DNA of 64,000 nucleotides from Castanea sativa (Eukaryota > Streptophyta > Magnoliopsida > Fagales > Fagaceae). Below are positions 1 to 11,019 of this stretch, piece by piece. The stretch spans positions 5,291,001-5,355,000 of the forward strand of contig NC_134018.1 in assembly GCF_040712315.1 (NCBI RefSeq). The letters run 5' to 3'. How positions within the stretch are numbered: the stretch's first letter is position 1; every line of letters starts with the position of its first letter. Under the pieces are notes generated by a model. The model was not told the DNA's origin and ran no database searches. It saw only the letters and a list, made by a program, of their open reading frames with translations. The position numbers and the translations under genes were made by a program.

Positions 1-168
1 TTTTCTCCTTGTATAGGTACTCAAGGTAGGATTTTGAATGAAGGCTAAATTAGGGTTGGAAAAAAAAAAACATGGTTTTTAGTTTCCATGACCTCACTCG
101 AGTCCCACTTGAGTGAGGGACAAGCAAAGCTTTATGATTGTTTAGTGATTTGCCTGAGAAGGTTCATT
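1..168. other. No recognisable feature
   Basis: AT-rich sequence left of the first transposon boundary. No open reading frame, RNA gene or repeat could be supported here. Confidence 0.5.
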
Positions 169-687
169 TGTAACGCCCTAAGTTTAATTTAAAAAAAAGA
201 AAGAAAAGATGATGTGGTTAGACTTTTAGAGACCCATGTGATCCCTAACTGCCCCTTATTTCCCCACCACACATTCACAAATATCTCCCTCCCCCTTTGA
301 CCGGCCATCTCTTCCTTCCACCTTATTCTCATTTCTTTTTCATTTTCACACATACACAAACGCTCCTCTCTCACACTCCCTCAACTCTCCCACTGGCACC
401 CCATTTCTCACCACCCCTACCATCTTTTCCAGCAAGTTTACTAGAAAACTCCATAGGAATAAGCCAAGGCTCACTCATCTCTATTATTCGAGGTAAATTT
501 TTTTAAGCTTTTGGTGGGTTTATATGCTTTTACTTGAGATTCTTTTAATCTAAGTTTTGATAATGATATTCATGTGATTTATGACCTTCTTGGGTGATAT
601 CCTTGTGATTATGTATATGGGTTTTTGATTTGATGGATTTTATGTATATAGGAACAACTTATAAAGTGTTGAGGTTTTGATGTTAAA

Positions 688-1705
688 TGAAAGTTCAGAT
701 TTGTGTGAAAACACAAGAACTTGTTTAGACCCCCAATTAAAAATTATGGCTAGATTACTTTTACTCTAACTTATCTAAGTGCGAGAACAAGAATAAATGA
801 AGCACAATCACCAAATTTGCTCTAGTGCACACACATGAACAATAAAAAATAAAAGTAAAGCACAAGAGTAAGGGAAGAGAGATGCAAACACAAGATAACA
901 CCAAGACGTGTTATCGAAGAGGAAACCAAAGAACTCGGTGAAAAACTTTCCGCGACTTTCCAAGTCGAAATCGATCCACTAGAGAATAAAGTTGGAATAC
1001 ACGAACAACAAAAGACCCTCCAAGCCTAGTCTACCTAACGTACTTAAGCCCTCCAAGCTCTTGCTACCAATGAACTTCTCGGAGTCATGTCTTCTCTAAC
1101 TTTTCGGATCTCGCAATACGCCCGATTGCATCCGCCAAGCCTTACCGGCTTCTTTTGGTAAATCCCCAAAGCTTCCCAATCTCCAAAACACTATCTACAC
1201 TCTGAAAAGGTGTGGGTTGTGTTTAAGTACAAATCTCCTCTCAAGGTATGATAATATGAGAGGGAAGGAGAAGAGACTACAATGATTTTTCACTAAACGA
1301 TGAGTAACTCCCTTTCTAAAAGATGGGTGTGTTGTGTGGTAGAAAACCTATCTAGGGTTTTTCTCTCTGAATAGCCTTTCATACTTTTGTGGGTAATGAG
1401 GGTATATATAGTATGGGTGAAAGGTAAGAAAGTCACACTTAAAATCCTTCAGGTAGAACGTTTTGCGAGTATTTTGCTGGAAGGCCTTACTCGTGAAACA
1501 GTCACCAAATTGACAACCAGGCACGACTCTTCAGCTTCCAGCATGTGCTTCTCATGTGGCTCTTTTATGGGTAGGCTTCTCGTGAGACACTCGCGAAATC
1601 CACTTGTTCATCCAATACATGCTCGTTTATTCACCAACTTAATACTAAACCCAATACAATAAAATCCCACAAAATACAATGAATAATATTAAAGCAATTA
1701 CAACA
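688..1705 (-). mobile_element. Copia-type LTR relic (minus orientation)
   Basis: On the minus strand this stretch matches the LTR of the copia element at 12521-20695. It shares the segment with 'gattgggggt' followed by the terminal 'gaactttca', the microsatellite-poor UTR-like middle, and boxes with the TCGCGA palindrome (about 1460-1600). It ends at 688 with the expected terminal sequence. The other end near 1705 is less certain and no target-site duplication was found. It is a solo or truncated LTR of a related subfamily. Confidence 0.7.
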
Positions 1706-1718
1706 CTTTTTGTCATGT

Positions 1719-2146
1719 GTAAGGTTGAATTTAATCAACCATGTGTTGGTTTTATTCCGTGCCAAATTTGCTTATAATTCAACATGTAGAAACCCTGTAT
1801 TTAGGTGGAAATTATGTAAGGATAGTGTGTGAGAAAGTGTGAAGAAAACTCAAGATGTGTGCAATTCAAAGGAGTTTCGTGACTGGATCTCGGGACCGGT
1901 AAGTCACCAAAGTGGCATAGGTGTGAAGCATGCAGGGAGCAGAAGGGTCACGATAGCTGGAGCACTATAGGATAAAAAGTATAGTCTGACCTAGAAGTTA
2001 TTTCGCGACTCAAACTCGTGACTCGTTCCAGTCGTGAGGCCAAGTCGCCAAAATGCCCTATTTGGATGAAAACTGACTTTTCACATTCCTCACGTACTCT
2101 ACTATAAGTACCCTTATACCCACAAAATGTAGGGGTAGCTATTCAG

Positions 2147-2198
<52 letters not shown>

Positions 2199-2720
2199 GA
2201 GAGGTTTCTACAATGCACCCACCTCATTAGAGAGAAAGCTACTCATTCTTAGAGAGAAATCTTTGTAGTCTCTCTCATTCCCTCTCCCATTGTTATACCC
2301 ATTGAAAGGAGATTTGTATCCAAATACTACCCACACCTATTTTAAGTGTTGAGTGTTTTTGGAGCTTTGAGAAGCATTGGAAGATGCCAAGGATGGCGGA
2401 TGCAATATGGAGCTTATTGTGGGATCCAGTAAGCTAGAGAAGACAATGTTCGGCGTAACCCTATTGGAGCAAGAAGCTTGGAGGGCTTAGGTGTACTGGG
2501 TAGATTAGGCTTGGAGGGTCTTCTACTATTCATGTATCCCAACTTCATTTTTTAATGGATTACTGACCACTTGGAGGGCAGCGGAGAGGTTTTGCACTGA
2601 GTTCTTTGGTTTCCTCTTCGATAACACATCAGCATGTTATCTTTGTGTTTGCATCTTTCTCCCTTCCTCTTTACCTTTTAATTACTGTTGTAGTTGTGAT
2701 TAATTTCGGTTTGGAGTCTT
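1719..2720 (+). mobile_element. Copia-type LTR relic (plus orientation)
   Basis: It starts TGTAAGGTTG with an inverted pair GGTTGA...TCAACC. It then follows the copia LTR seen at 19626-20695: 'ttccgtgccaaatttg', the UTR-like segment with 'acacccattt'-type text, and 'cttggagggc' with 'ttcctcttcgataacac'. The 3' end becomes unrecognisable after about 2.7 kb. It lies head-to-head with the minus-strand LTR at 688-1705, giving an inverted LTR pair. Confidence 0.65.
2147..2194. repeat. Poly(A) tract of 48 bases
   Basis: Uninterrupted run of A inside the plus-oriented copia LTR relic. The related LTRs at 12521 and 19626 lack it, so it is a local expansion. Its exact length is likely unreliable. Confidence 0.9.
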
Positions 2721-3339
2721 TTACCAATTTGGGTTTAGCTTATATTCATAATTTCGCACATATATTGGTTCATAGGTGTTTTAAACACTATTTGAACTTT
2801 CATTATGAAATAAACCCAATATAAAACATAGTTGTAAATCAAAACTTTACATTAAAGACAATACCTTGAATGATTTATGAGTATAAATGAGATTCTATGC
2901 CTTGTAAATTAAATTGTTGAGAAACTTTGGAAGTGGAACACATTATTTATGAGGTTATATACTAAGCTTGCCTAATTAATTGCTTATTTGGCAATTCCTA
3001 ATTTGTAGCCAGATACAATTTCAATCTTTATACTTATAGGTTTGCTTGATATTGTTTAGGTTCTAGCTAATCTTCTTTAGAGCTTGAAGAATTAGGCTCT
3101 ATGCAAGTTGCAAGGTAAGTAGCTTTTCAATTGGATTTTTGAAAAATAATCATGTTGCATAAAAACTATTTTTTGGGTCAAACATATTTTGGAAAATTAT
3201 TTGAGGAACTATGTTTTCTTAAAAAGTGTCTTGTTGTGGTCCTAATATATATGATTATATATGAAAAGTGCTTCATGTTTAAAATTGCACTAGTCGCAGA
3301 CCCTTGCTTTGCGTGTGATAATTGTTTTAGAGTTATCTC

Positions 3340-3343
<4 letters not shown>

Positions 3344-3379
<36 letters not shown>
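3344..3379. repeat. (TA)n microsatellite
   Basis: Perfect TA dinucleotide run of about 36 bases. Confidence 0.95.
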
Positions 3380-3383
<4 letters not shown>

Positions 3384-3419
3384 TTACTATTGTCTATGTA
3401 ACCTATGTAAAATTCTTAT

Positions 3420-3890
3420 ATGATAAAATTATTCAAATCATGTTATGTACTAGAATAATATTATATTCTTTATAATACAATAAGATAACATTTAACAATC
3501 AAAGAAAAAAAAAACTTCAAACACAAAACTAAATTACATCAACTCAAAGTAAAGTTCTTAAAAATACAAAAAAAATTAATAACGTAAAGCAGAGATGTAG
3601 GAAAAATAAAAAATCCACCAAAAATTGAGAGAGAGAAATAGCCTTTTTTGTGAGGGAAAATTATGCATAGAAGTATTGTATGAAAAAGATAATGAAAAAT
3701 TTATATAGGAGGATAAGAAGAAGAAGAAACAAAATAAATGAAGATAAAGAGAAAGATGAAGAGTGATATTAAGGTAGAGGGTAGTGGGGAGATGAAATGT
3801 GAAAGGTATAAGAAATGCTGGAAAAAGTATAAATGTTAAAAATATGAGTACGATTTTATAAGGAAATTTTTATTTATTTGTATTTAATTA
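3420..3890 (+). repeat. Dispersed repeat, copy A
   Basis: This segment is repeated at 5450-5885 in the same orientation. Shared landmarks are 'atccaccaaaaa', a GA-rich stretch, 'cttttttgtgaggga' and 'gaagagtgatattaagg'. Part of it is also found on the opposite strand at about 20930-21340. No coding capacity or terminal inverted repeat was recognised, so the class of the element is unknown. Confidence 0.7.
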
Positions 3891-3905
3891 AAACATTATA
3901 TGTTT

Positions 3906-4551
3906 TGATGTGGGACGAAAACGCTGACCATCCCTGGACGGTCATCACCTCGGCAGCCGTCCAGGAGTTATCCTCAGAACGAGGGTAACGGGCAAGACCG
4001 TCCTGAGGATGATGGCGAAGCTCCATCCCTTGTCCATGAGATGCGCACAGCTTATCCCGAGAGGACTCGTCCACATAAAGATTTGTGGACGAGGATGCTA
4101 TTGGAATTATCAGGCACACTCGACGAAGGAATTCCAGGACGAGGATATCATACTTAGGAAAATCTCCGAATATAATGTGATAATTCCTTATCCTACGCAT
4201 AACTGTCATATATCCGTTATGAAATCGAAATGTAACTCCTAAACGGTTATGGCAGTTACATTTAATCCTTTTGCCTCCTCGAATCTAGGGGAGGTTCCAG
4301 TATTCAATAACCGTCTATGGGAACACTATATAAACACTGATTCTGACAAAGCAAAGGTATGTGAAACTTACTCCAAAAAAGTTGGAACTCCAAGAATATA
4401 GAGAGAAAAACTAACTTTGCCATCGGAGGGTTTTTGGCCGGCAACCCCGGTCACCTTTTGATTCGCTTTTATTTTTCTTTAGGCCGCAGAGAGAGCAAGT
4501 AGTCCTTTCAAGTCCGAAGCATCCAGCCTACTGATCTTCTTTGCATCATCA
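3906..4551 (+). mobile_element. Gypsy-type solo LTR with perfect TSD
   Basis: A 646-bp unit begins TGATGTGGGAC and ends TTGCATCATCA. It is flanked by the identical 5-bp duplication tgttt at 3901-3905 and 4552-4556. It contains a TATA-like box (tatataaa, about 4326) and a downstream 'catcggagggtttttggcc' stretch of the kind I associate with Tat-type gypsy LTRs. Open frames on both strands inside it are non-coding shadows. One LTR with one TSD indicates loss of the internal region by LTR-LTR recombination. Confidence 0.85.
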
Positions 4552-4556
4552 TGTTT

Positions 4557-5449
4557 AATTTTTTTTATTTATAAAAAAAATGAGAGAAAATATTAATAAT
4601 TTAATGATATGGAGGACATGGCTGAGTTTAAATGGTCAACTGTAGTAGTGCTATTAATGTTAGCTTGAATATATATATATATATTGCAACATGAAAAATG
4701 ATAAACTCTATCCATATAACTAAATTAAAGTTACTTTATGATGTTGAGTTAACAAAATGAATTTGTGGTTACCAAAAAACTAAGCATTTTTTATAAAAAG
4801 AATAAACTTGAAAGGTGAACATAAACTGTCTTGTTTTATTGCTTGTCATTTGAGTGAGATTGAAGTCTCGCATAAATTAATAGAGTCTCATTAGACCTAT
4901 CAACCATTATAGCTCTAAAGAAGACCAATAACAAAAACTTAGTATAAATCAGTACTTACCCTTTATAAGTCAAGATGCTACACATACAATCTAATGTACA
5001 TCATTACTCAACAATGTTTCAACTCACCACACAGCAAAGTAATCATGCAAATGAACTTTGAAATATCAATTTGGTGTTACGATCGGTGGTATATAGCTTT
5101 CAGGAAAAATATGTAGTAGTGGTAAATTAAACAACAATATTATTCAACTACTCAGATTTATCACAATATGAGGAGAACATGAATGCATTATAGACCCCTT
5201 TATTCCTTGCACCCATACAAAATTTAAACCGTTGGAATTAAGAAGAAATAGATGTCTAAATATATAAATAGAATAGTTTTTGTTAGAAGTCAATCACTAT
5301 ACATAAGGAGAGAAAAAATTAATAATAAAATGAAAAGACAACGTATCAAGTCTAATAGTAACTTTATAGAACAAATGTCATGTTGTACAAAAATAACATG
5401 TATAGAACAACTAAATAGGTTAATCCAAAGCAACCCAAACTAAGAATTT
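4557..5449. other. AT-rich intergenic DNA
   Basis: No gene was recognised. It contains a short (TA)n run near 4670 and the edge of the dispersed repeat whose second copy begins near 5450. Confidence 0.5.
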
Positions 5450-5602
5450 AAAGAAAAACACATGTAATAAAATTAACAATTAAAGAGAGAAAAAAATTTT
5501 AATCACAAAACTAAATTGCATTAGCTTAATATAAAGTTTTAAAGAACACAACAATTCATCAACCTAAAGTAGAGATGAAAGAAAATAAAAAAATCCACCA
5601 AA

Positions 5603-5646
<44 letters not shown>

Positions 5647-5815
5647 TTTTGTGAGGGAAAAGTAAGTAAAGAATGGAAGAGAGAATAACAAATTTATAGT
5701 AAAAGGGTGTGAATAAAAAAGGACAGAAAAAAGGAAGATGAAGAGTGATATTAAGGTAGAGGGTAGTGGGAAAATGAAAACGTAAGGGATAGAGAAAGGT
5801 TGGAGAAAGTATAAA

Positions 5816-5850
<35 letters not shown>

Positions 5851-5885
5851 GAGTAAACGTTAAAAAAAATTATAGGAAAATTGGA
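5450..5885 (+). repeat. Dispersed repeat, copy B, with (GA)n
   Basis: Second copy of the repeat at 3420-3890. Here the GA-rich part has expanded into a perfect (GA)n run at 5608-5643, and a (TA)n run has appeared at about 5816-5838. The two copies are otherwise collinear, including 'agtgatattaaggtagagg'. Confidence 0.7.
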
Positions 5886-6359
5886 AAGAAAAATGATAAT
5901 GACATGGACGCTGATGTGGCTCAACTGGAGCGTAGCAACAATAAATGTTATGCTTCAGCTTTTAGATATATTTAGATTAGATATGGGAAAGTGCATGAAC
6001 ATTTGGTAGAGAAAAGAAAAGTATCTTTGAATGAACATTTGGCATAGAATAGAAAAGTATCTTTGAATTCATTTGACAGTGGATTTCATGGATTTATGGT
6101 ATTATTTGGAAATGCTAAAGATGTTTTGTCTTAAATTGTATTATTTGGGAAATTGATGCAAAATATTTTTGACAAGAAATGGTTTTGAGAATTTTGAGAA
6201 TATTGTGGATATTTGGTTATTGAAATATCTTCTAAAACTACTTGGAAGTAAACTATATATTCTGAATACATTTAACTTGTGAGATTTTGATGTGGGTTTG
6301 CCCTTGTGCTATGATGTTGGTGATTACCCTGTCTTTGTGATGTCTTAGTGACGTGTGAT

Positions 6360-6690
6360 TACCCCGTCTTCGTGACGACAAGCCAAGTTGGAGGCTCCCA
6401 CTTTGCATGACATGGGTAAATTCTTGAGTGTGTGGGTGAGGCTACTGCCCATAGGGCCAAAAGACCACATGCAAAAGGGGTACTGTGTGATACGTCATTC
6501 CCTGCTGCACATAGGGGGAAGAGATAAATCCTTGAATGAATGGGTGAGGCAAGGTAGGGCCAAAAGATCACATCTTTGGCCCTACATGATGCGTTATCCT
6601 TTGTTGCCCATGGTGTATAGACAGGTAAATCCTTAAGGGTGTGGGTGAGGTTAGGCAGGGCCGATAGACCACATGCTAAAAGAGGACATA
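6360..6690 (+). repeat. Degenerate minisatellite, about 104-bp unit, three copies
   Basis: Three degenerate units start near 6416, 6523 and 6625. Each has 'taaat(t/c)cttga' followed by 'gggtgagg' and then 'agggcc(a/g)a(a/t)aga' with 'cacat'. It lies inside the putative long LTR (169-7507), where such internal minisatellites are not unusual. The open frames crossing it are not supported as genes. Confidence 0.65.
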
Positions 6691-7927
6691 TCATGCTAGT
6701 GCGTTTGGGTTCTGACTTGTTTGTGGTGATATGATGTCTTGGTGACATTTCCGTCTTTGTTTTTGGTTTTGAAATAATATTGGATATTTCTAGCTCATAG
6801 CGAATAATATGATGTTTCATAGTTATTTTGGGAAGCTTGGTACTAAACTATTTCTATCATCCTTGTCATGTTATTAATGAAATTGTTTTGCATAAATTAA
6901 ATGGAAATTCTCAAATTATAGCATGTTTTGAAAAATGCTTATTATCATGAAAATTGCATTTCTCCAACCCCATTAATCATGCTACTTATGGGGCTTTAGC
7001 TCATCCCACCCTCTAACAAATTTTCAAATCAATTAGTTATACCTCAAGTATAAAGCTTACTTTATTTGGTGGTAATTGGAGTGCTATGTTAAATTGAGGG
7101 ACTTTTGTTGTTTATGGTTGGTGACTCAATCTTGCTATGTTCAACGAGGACGTAATTAATTCTATTGTAGGTTAGGCACTTGAGGTTTGTTAGCCTTAGG
7201 CGTGATAGGCCAAGAAATGGTGTTAAGGTCCCTTATTCTTGATAAGATTGTAACTTTGTGTAATCCAATTGGAGTTTTGTAATATATTTATGTATTATGT
7301 GGAGACACTTAATTTTTAGTTGTTGTTCATAAATGTGTTATAGAGCTCTAACTTGTAATGTGGAGATTTTAGTATGATTATATATTCTTATCCTGCGAAA
7401 AAGAAAAGAAAGGAAAAGAAAAGAAAGGAAAAGAAAAATCCCCTACCGTCTCTCTCCTTATGGTTCTTTTCTCATGCTTTGGACCCTTTTAAGTTTGGGG
7501 TGTGACATCAATATTACTCGCATGAGCCAGTTTTTAGTATCTTGCTTGAGCTAGCCTTCATTCATGCTCAATTGAGCTTCTTCATTTAGTAATCGTTTAA
7601 AACTGCTTCAAAGATAGACCTTTACAAGGATGCAAACATATTAACAAATTTGAACTCATTACAATTAGAGTCATGAAATAGGCTAAGCCAAAAATTTAAT
7701 AGCATAACACCACTTCATGAAACCCAACACCAACTCCAAACACCAACCAATTGTCTATAATTCACCCATATCAGCACATGCACATTCAAACTTATGCAGG
7801 GAATGTAAAACTTAAATAGTAAACATCAATACCCTTTACTGGTGGAGTGGTCCCAAAAAGAGTGAAGTATCTCTCGCGGTGAATAAATACTAAAATACTA
7901 AATAGGACCTTTATTAATGTAACCCAT

Positions 7928-9120
7928 TTATTCAGAGAGGATACCATCAAAAGAGTCAGCATCAATGTGTCCGTATTCGTCCACGTCACCAAACAGGCTC
8001 GAACCTTCGTGCTGGAAATTACTAATATGTGAAGCAAGCTTCAGCAACTGGTCATCACATTCATAACCTACACAATCCCTGGCATCCAAAAGCACAAGCT
8101 CCTTACAGCCCTGCAGAATCATCTCTAAACTCTCCCGATAAATGTTTGCGTTCCTCATATGCAAATACTTTATGTTTGGAAGAAAGGTGACAATGGCTGA
8201 TGCTGTATCCTCCCCAATATAGGCTCCACAAGCATATAAACAATGAAAATTCTTACAGTGACAGTTTATTTCTTCAAATACTTTTTCCATGTTACGAAGA
8301 CTATCGAGTCTCAGCAGCTCTAGATTTTTCCACTTACTTATGAGTTCTGGAATAACCGGGAAATACGTGTGACATAGTTTATATGACAGACACAGAGCCT
8401 TCAAGCCAGGGCACCTGGAAACAATGAAAGGCATCAATGTTTATAATAGAGAAATTCATTCTTCAATATATAAATTAATAGTAAGAAAGAACCACTAGCT
8501 GATCTTCTAAATTTTGATCTTCTAGCACTATATATTCATGCAAATTCAGTTTATTTTCATTTTATATGAATCCATCAAAATCATTCTTAACTCTTCTTGT
8601 CTATTATGATTCTTTGTGATATGTAAGTGCGAGTCTGAACTCTGAAGAACATGCCTACCAACCTGTTAGAACTAAGAACTTAGAAGTACCCCCTCAACCT
8701 TTTGCACATCCATGAGACCGCATAGAGGAACAGTGAACTATAAGGGTGAGTAATAACTAAGACATTGTGAGCAGTTGACAAGTGACAACAGAAAAGGTAT
8801 ACAACTTACTCGTCTGCAATATATCTTAATGCTTCCTCAGTGCAGTCGTCAGGTAGCCAGACAAAAGTAGCATTTCCACAGCTTCGATTAATTATGGACT
8901 TAATAAATTCAGTTGTAATTCCATCAGAAAAGTACCAAGCCAAAGGACCACGTTCAATTTTTTGAAAATTAATGATTTGCCAGCATGAAGGATGAAGGCT
9001 TGCTTTGTACCATGACTGGCACACAAAGGGAGCGCCCAATAGTAGTGACTCTATCCCCACTCTTGTAAGCACATTCACCAAACAGTCCATGTTCAAATCC
9101 TCCCATTTTGATCCAGACAT
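7928..9120 (-). CDS. F-box/LRR-repeat protein (At3g48880/SKIP1-like)
   Basis: Two exons: 9120-8810 and 8414-7928, with a GT-AG intron (GTAAGT donor) that splits a GAG codon. The spliced product is 265 aa. An N-terminal F-box begins at 'KWEDLNMDCLVN' and includes the 'VCQSWYKASLHPSCW' segment. C-terminal leucine-rich repeats follow, such as 'LISKWKNLELLRLDSL'. F-box proteins of this kind are substrate-recognition subunits of SCF ubiquitin ligases, binding SKP1/ASK through the F-box; the substrate is unknown. I chose the ATG at 9120 because a splice acceptor (ttacag) immediately precedes it, pointing to a 5'-UTR intron; the upstream in-frame Met at 9141 would lie in that intron. It is a little shorter than the ~300 aa usual for the family. 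It looks intact and there is no stop within either exon. Confidence 0.8.
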
Positions 9121-9439
9121 CTGTAATATAAGCCCAATCAAGATTATTAAAATTACTTATTTGCAGAATAAACTTCAAGTCAAAGGGGTGAAGTACTTGC
9201 TTATAAACAATCTCTATGTGAGCACGGATTGATCACAATTGTATTATATACTAGTTAAATTCAAATTCAATGGGTATTAACAATACTACTTAAGGCTAGA
9301 GCTTTGTAACTAAATTAGTTAGCACCTTTTGGTGTGTCTATGATATCCAAGTTCAAATTTCCACTCTCCCATTGTAAATATCATTAAAAAAAAAAAAATT
9401 CTATAATAATAATAATAATAATAGTTGGTAAAGCAAAGA

Positions 9440-9900
9440 GAAAATTCAATTAAATTTCAAATTAAAATTTAATTAGAGTCTAATTTTGTATCATGTGTCT
9501 CATCTAATCTAAATTTTAAAATTTTGTGCCAAGTGAGTTAATTTAGTATAAAAATTGAATTTCAATTAGAGTTTAATTTTACGTCACATGTCCCATCTAA
9601 TCTAAATTTTTATGCCAAATTAGTTAATTTAGTATAGAAAACGAGGAGTCCAATATAATAAACCATAAAAAACATAATTATATAACTAAAAAAATTCAAA
9701 TTTATAAGTCATATATATATATATTAATAGGTAAATTAAACTTAGAGAAAATTGAATTAGAATTATAATCCAATTTTGCACCATGTGTTTAAATTATGTG
9801 GGAACTACACCATAATTAATCACTTAAGCTTGTGCCATGCATCTATTTAAGTTTTTTAATCTTTGTGTCAAGTGAGTTAATGAGTGCAAAATACTAAGAA
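9440..9900. repeat. Degenerate AT-rich direct repeats
   Basis: Three diverged copies share 'taattttg(t/c)(a/g)tcatgtg', 'catctaatctaaatttt' and 'aagtgagttaat', starting near 9475, 9568 and 9758. Unit length varies from about 95 to 190 bases. It lies just upstream of the F-box gene's first coding exon. Confidence 0.55.
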
Positions 9901-10104
9901 TCTAATATTAATGAACTATAAAATATTTATAAAAAAATCACATATACTCAATAAAATCGCCATATGTTTCTCAAAAAATAAATAAAATAAAAATCACCAC
10001 TTAACAAAAATCACCACACGTTCCATTTTATTAAAAATTAGAAAAAAAAATCATAAATAGTATTAAATTTATGTAAAAATTTTAATATGTGACTAATTAC
10101 GTTT

Positions 10105-10300
10105 ACTTTACAAACAAATTTAACTAATTATCTATATTTTATGATAAAATTGTGTTTAATTTTAAATGTATTTATATGTATGCATGAATGCATGTGTTAC
10201 ATGCTTTAAAAAAAATTAGTTTGACTAATTATTTATATTTTATAATAAAAATTTTGTTTTATTTTAAATGCATCCATGTGTTTGCATGAAGTTACATGCT
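10105..10300. repeat. Direct duplication of about 95 bases
   Basis: Two adjacent copies share 'actaattat(c/t)tatatttta', 'ttttaaatg' and a 'gcatga' tail ending 'ttacatgct'. No further function is visible. The surrounding 9.9-11.0 kb is AT-rich with no gene recognised. Confidence 0.6.
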
Positions 10301-11019
10301 AGTACTACTAAAAGAATAATACACAATTTAATGAGAATATGACAAATCTTAGGGTGATAAGAAGAAAGACCATTAACAATATGGTAATCTTTGAAAAAAG
10401 ATACAAAGACATTCATATAATTAGAAATTGTCTCAAATTTTTATTTTGACTTGGTTTAGATTTTCTTAGAACAGAAGGAAAGTCTAATTATTAATAAAGT
10501 CATTTGGTCTCCTTATCTAGTAAGGAATAGGTAATTCTTACATATAGATAGTGCTACAAAGGATTTGAGTTTTGGCCTAAGGGTGGGGAGAAAATTAAGA
10601 AGACTCTTCAAAGAATTTGGTTTTCTTCGAATAGGTATATCGTTTGGATTTGATAATTTTTTCAATGAAGGAAAAGGAACATATAATGTTTGAGCATGAC
10701 TCCTATAGTAATCGTGGCTAAAAGTGGGTTTGCATTTGGATTGTTTGCTAAATAATTTGAGATCGAACACCAAAAATTTCAAAATGAGAGACAGAGAGAG
10801 AGAGTTGAGACTTTTATGGCTCTATATATATATACACACACTGAAAATCAATTCCAAGTTCTCATCAACTGAAAAAAAGAAAAGAAAAGAGAGATTGCAA
10901 TTCAAGTCTTGCAAATAGAGATATACGAACCATATTCCAACTACTGCGTCCAAAGGTGTTGCCTATAACAAAGATATTAATCCATTGGATAACAAGCTAC
11001 GATTTACCTGTAATTGCAA

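Larger units (their letters stand above)
169..7507 (+). mobile_element. Probable old solo or degraded long LTR, interrupted by later insertions
   Basis: The left boundary reads TGTAACGCCC and the right boundary GGGGTGTGACA. This pair of ends is typical of long LTRs of plant Ty3/gypsy elements. The flanking five bases are tcatt (164-168) and tcaat (7508-7512), a 4/5 match that could be an aged target-site duplication. Removing the copia LTR relics, the solo LTR at 3906-4551 and other repeats leaves about 4.5 kb, large but possible for a long-LTR gypsy element. No gag or pol similarity was seen. The two ends could instead belong to different elements, so this is a structural inference. Confidence 0.4.

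Noticed and set aside
3874..4242. Two overlapping frames of 111 and 77 aa
   Set aside because: They lie in opposite strands of the solo LTR at 3906-4551 and read through its promoter region.
6359..6820. 153-aa minus-strand frame
   Set aside because: It crosses a degenerate minisatellite; the protein is just the repeated unit translated, with no family similarity.
9121..9141. Upstream in-frame Met at 9141 as the F-box start
   Set aside because: It lies directly before a splice acceptor (ttacag) adjoining the ATG at 9120, so it is probably intronic.
10513..10782. 89-aa minus-strand frame
   Set aside because: No recognisable domain, AT-rich composition and no splice or promoter context.
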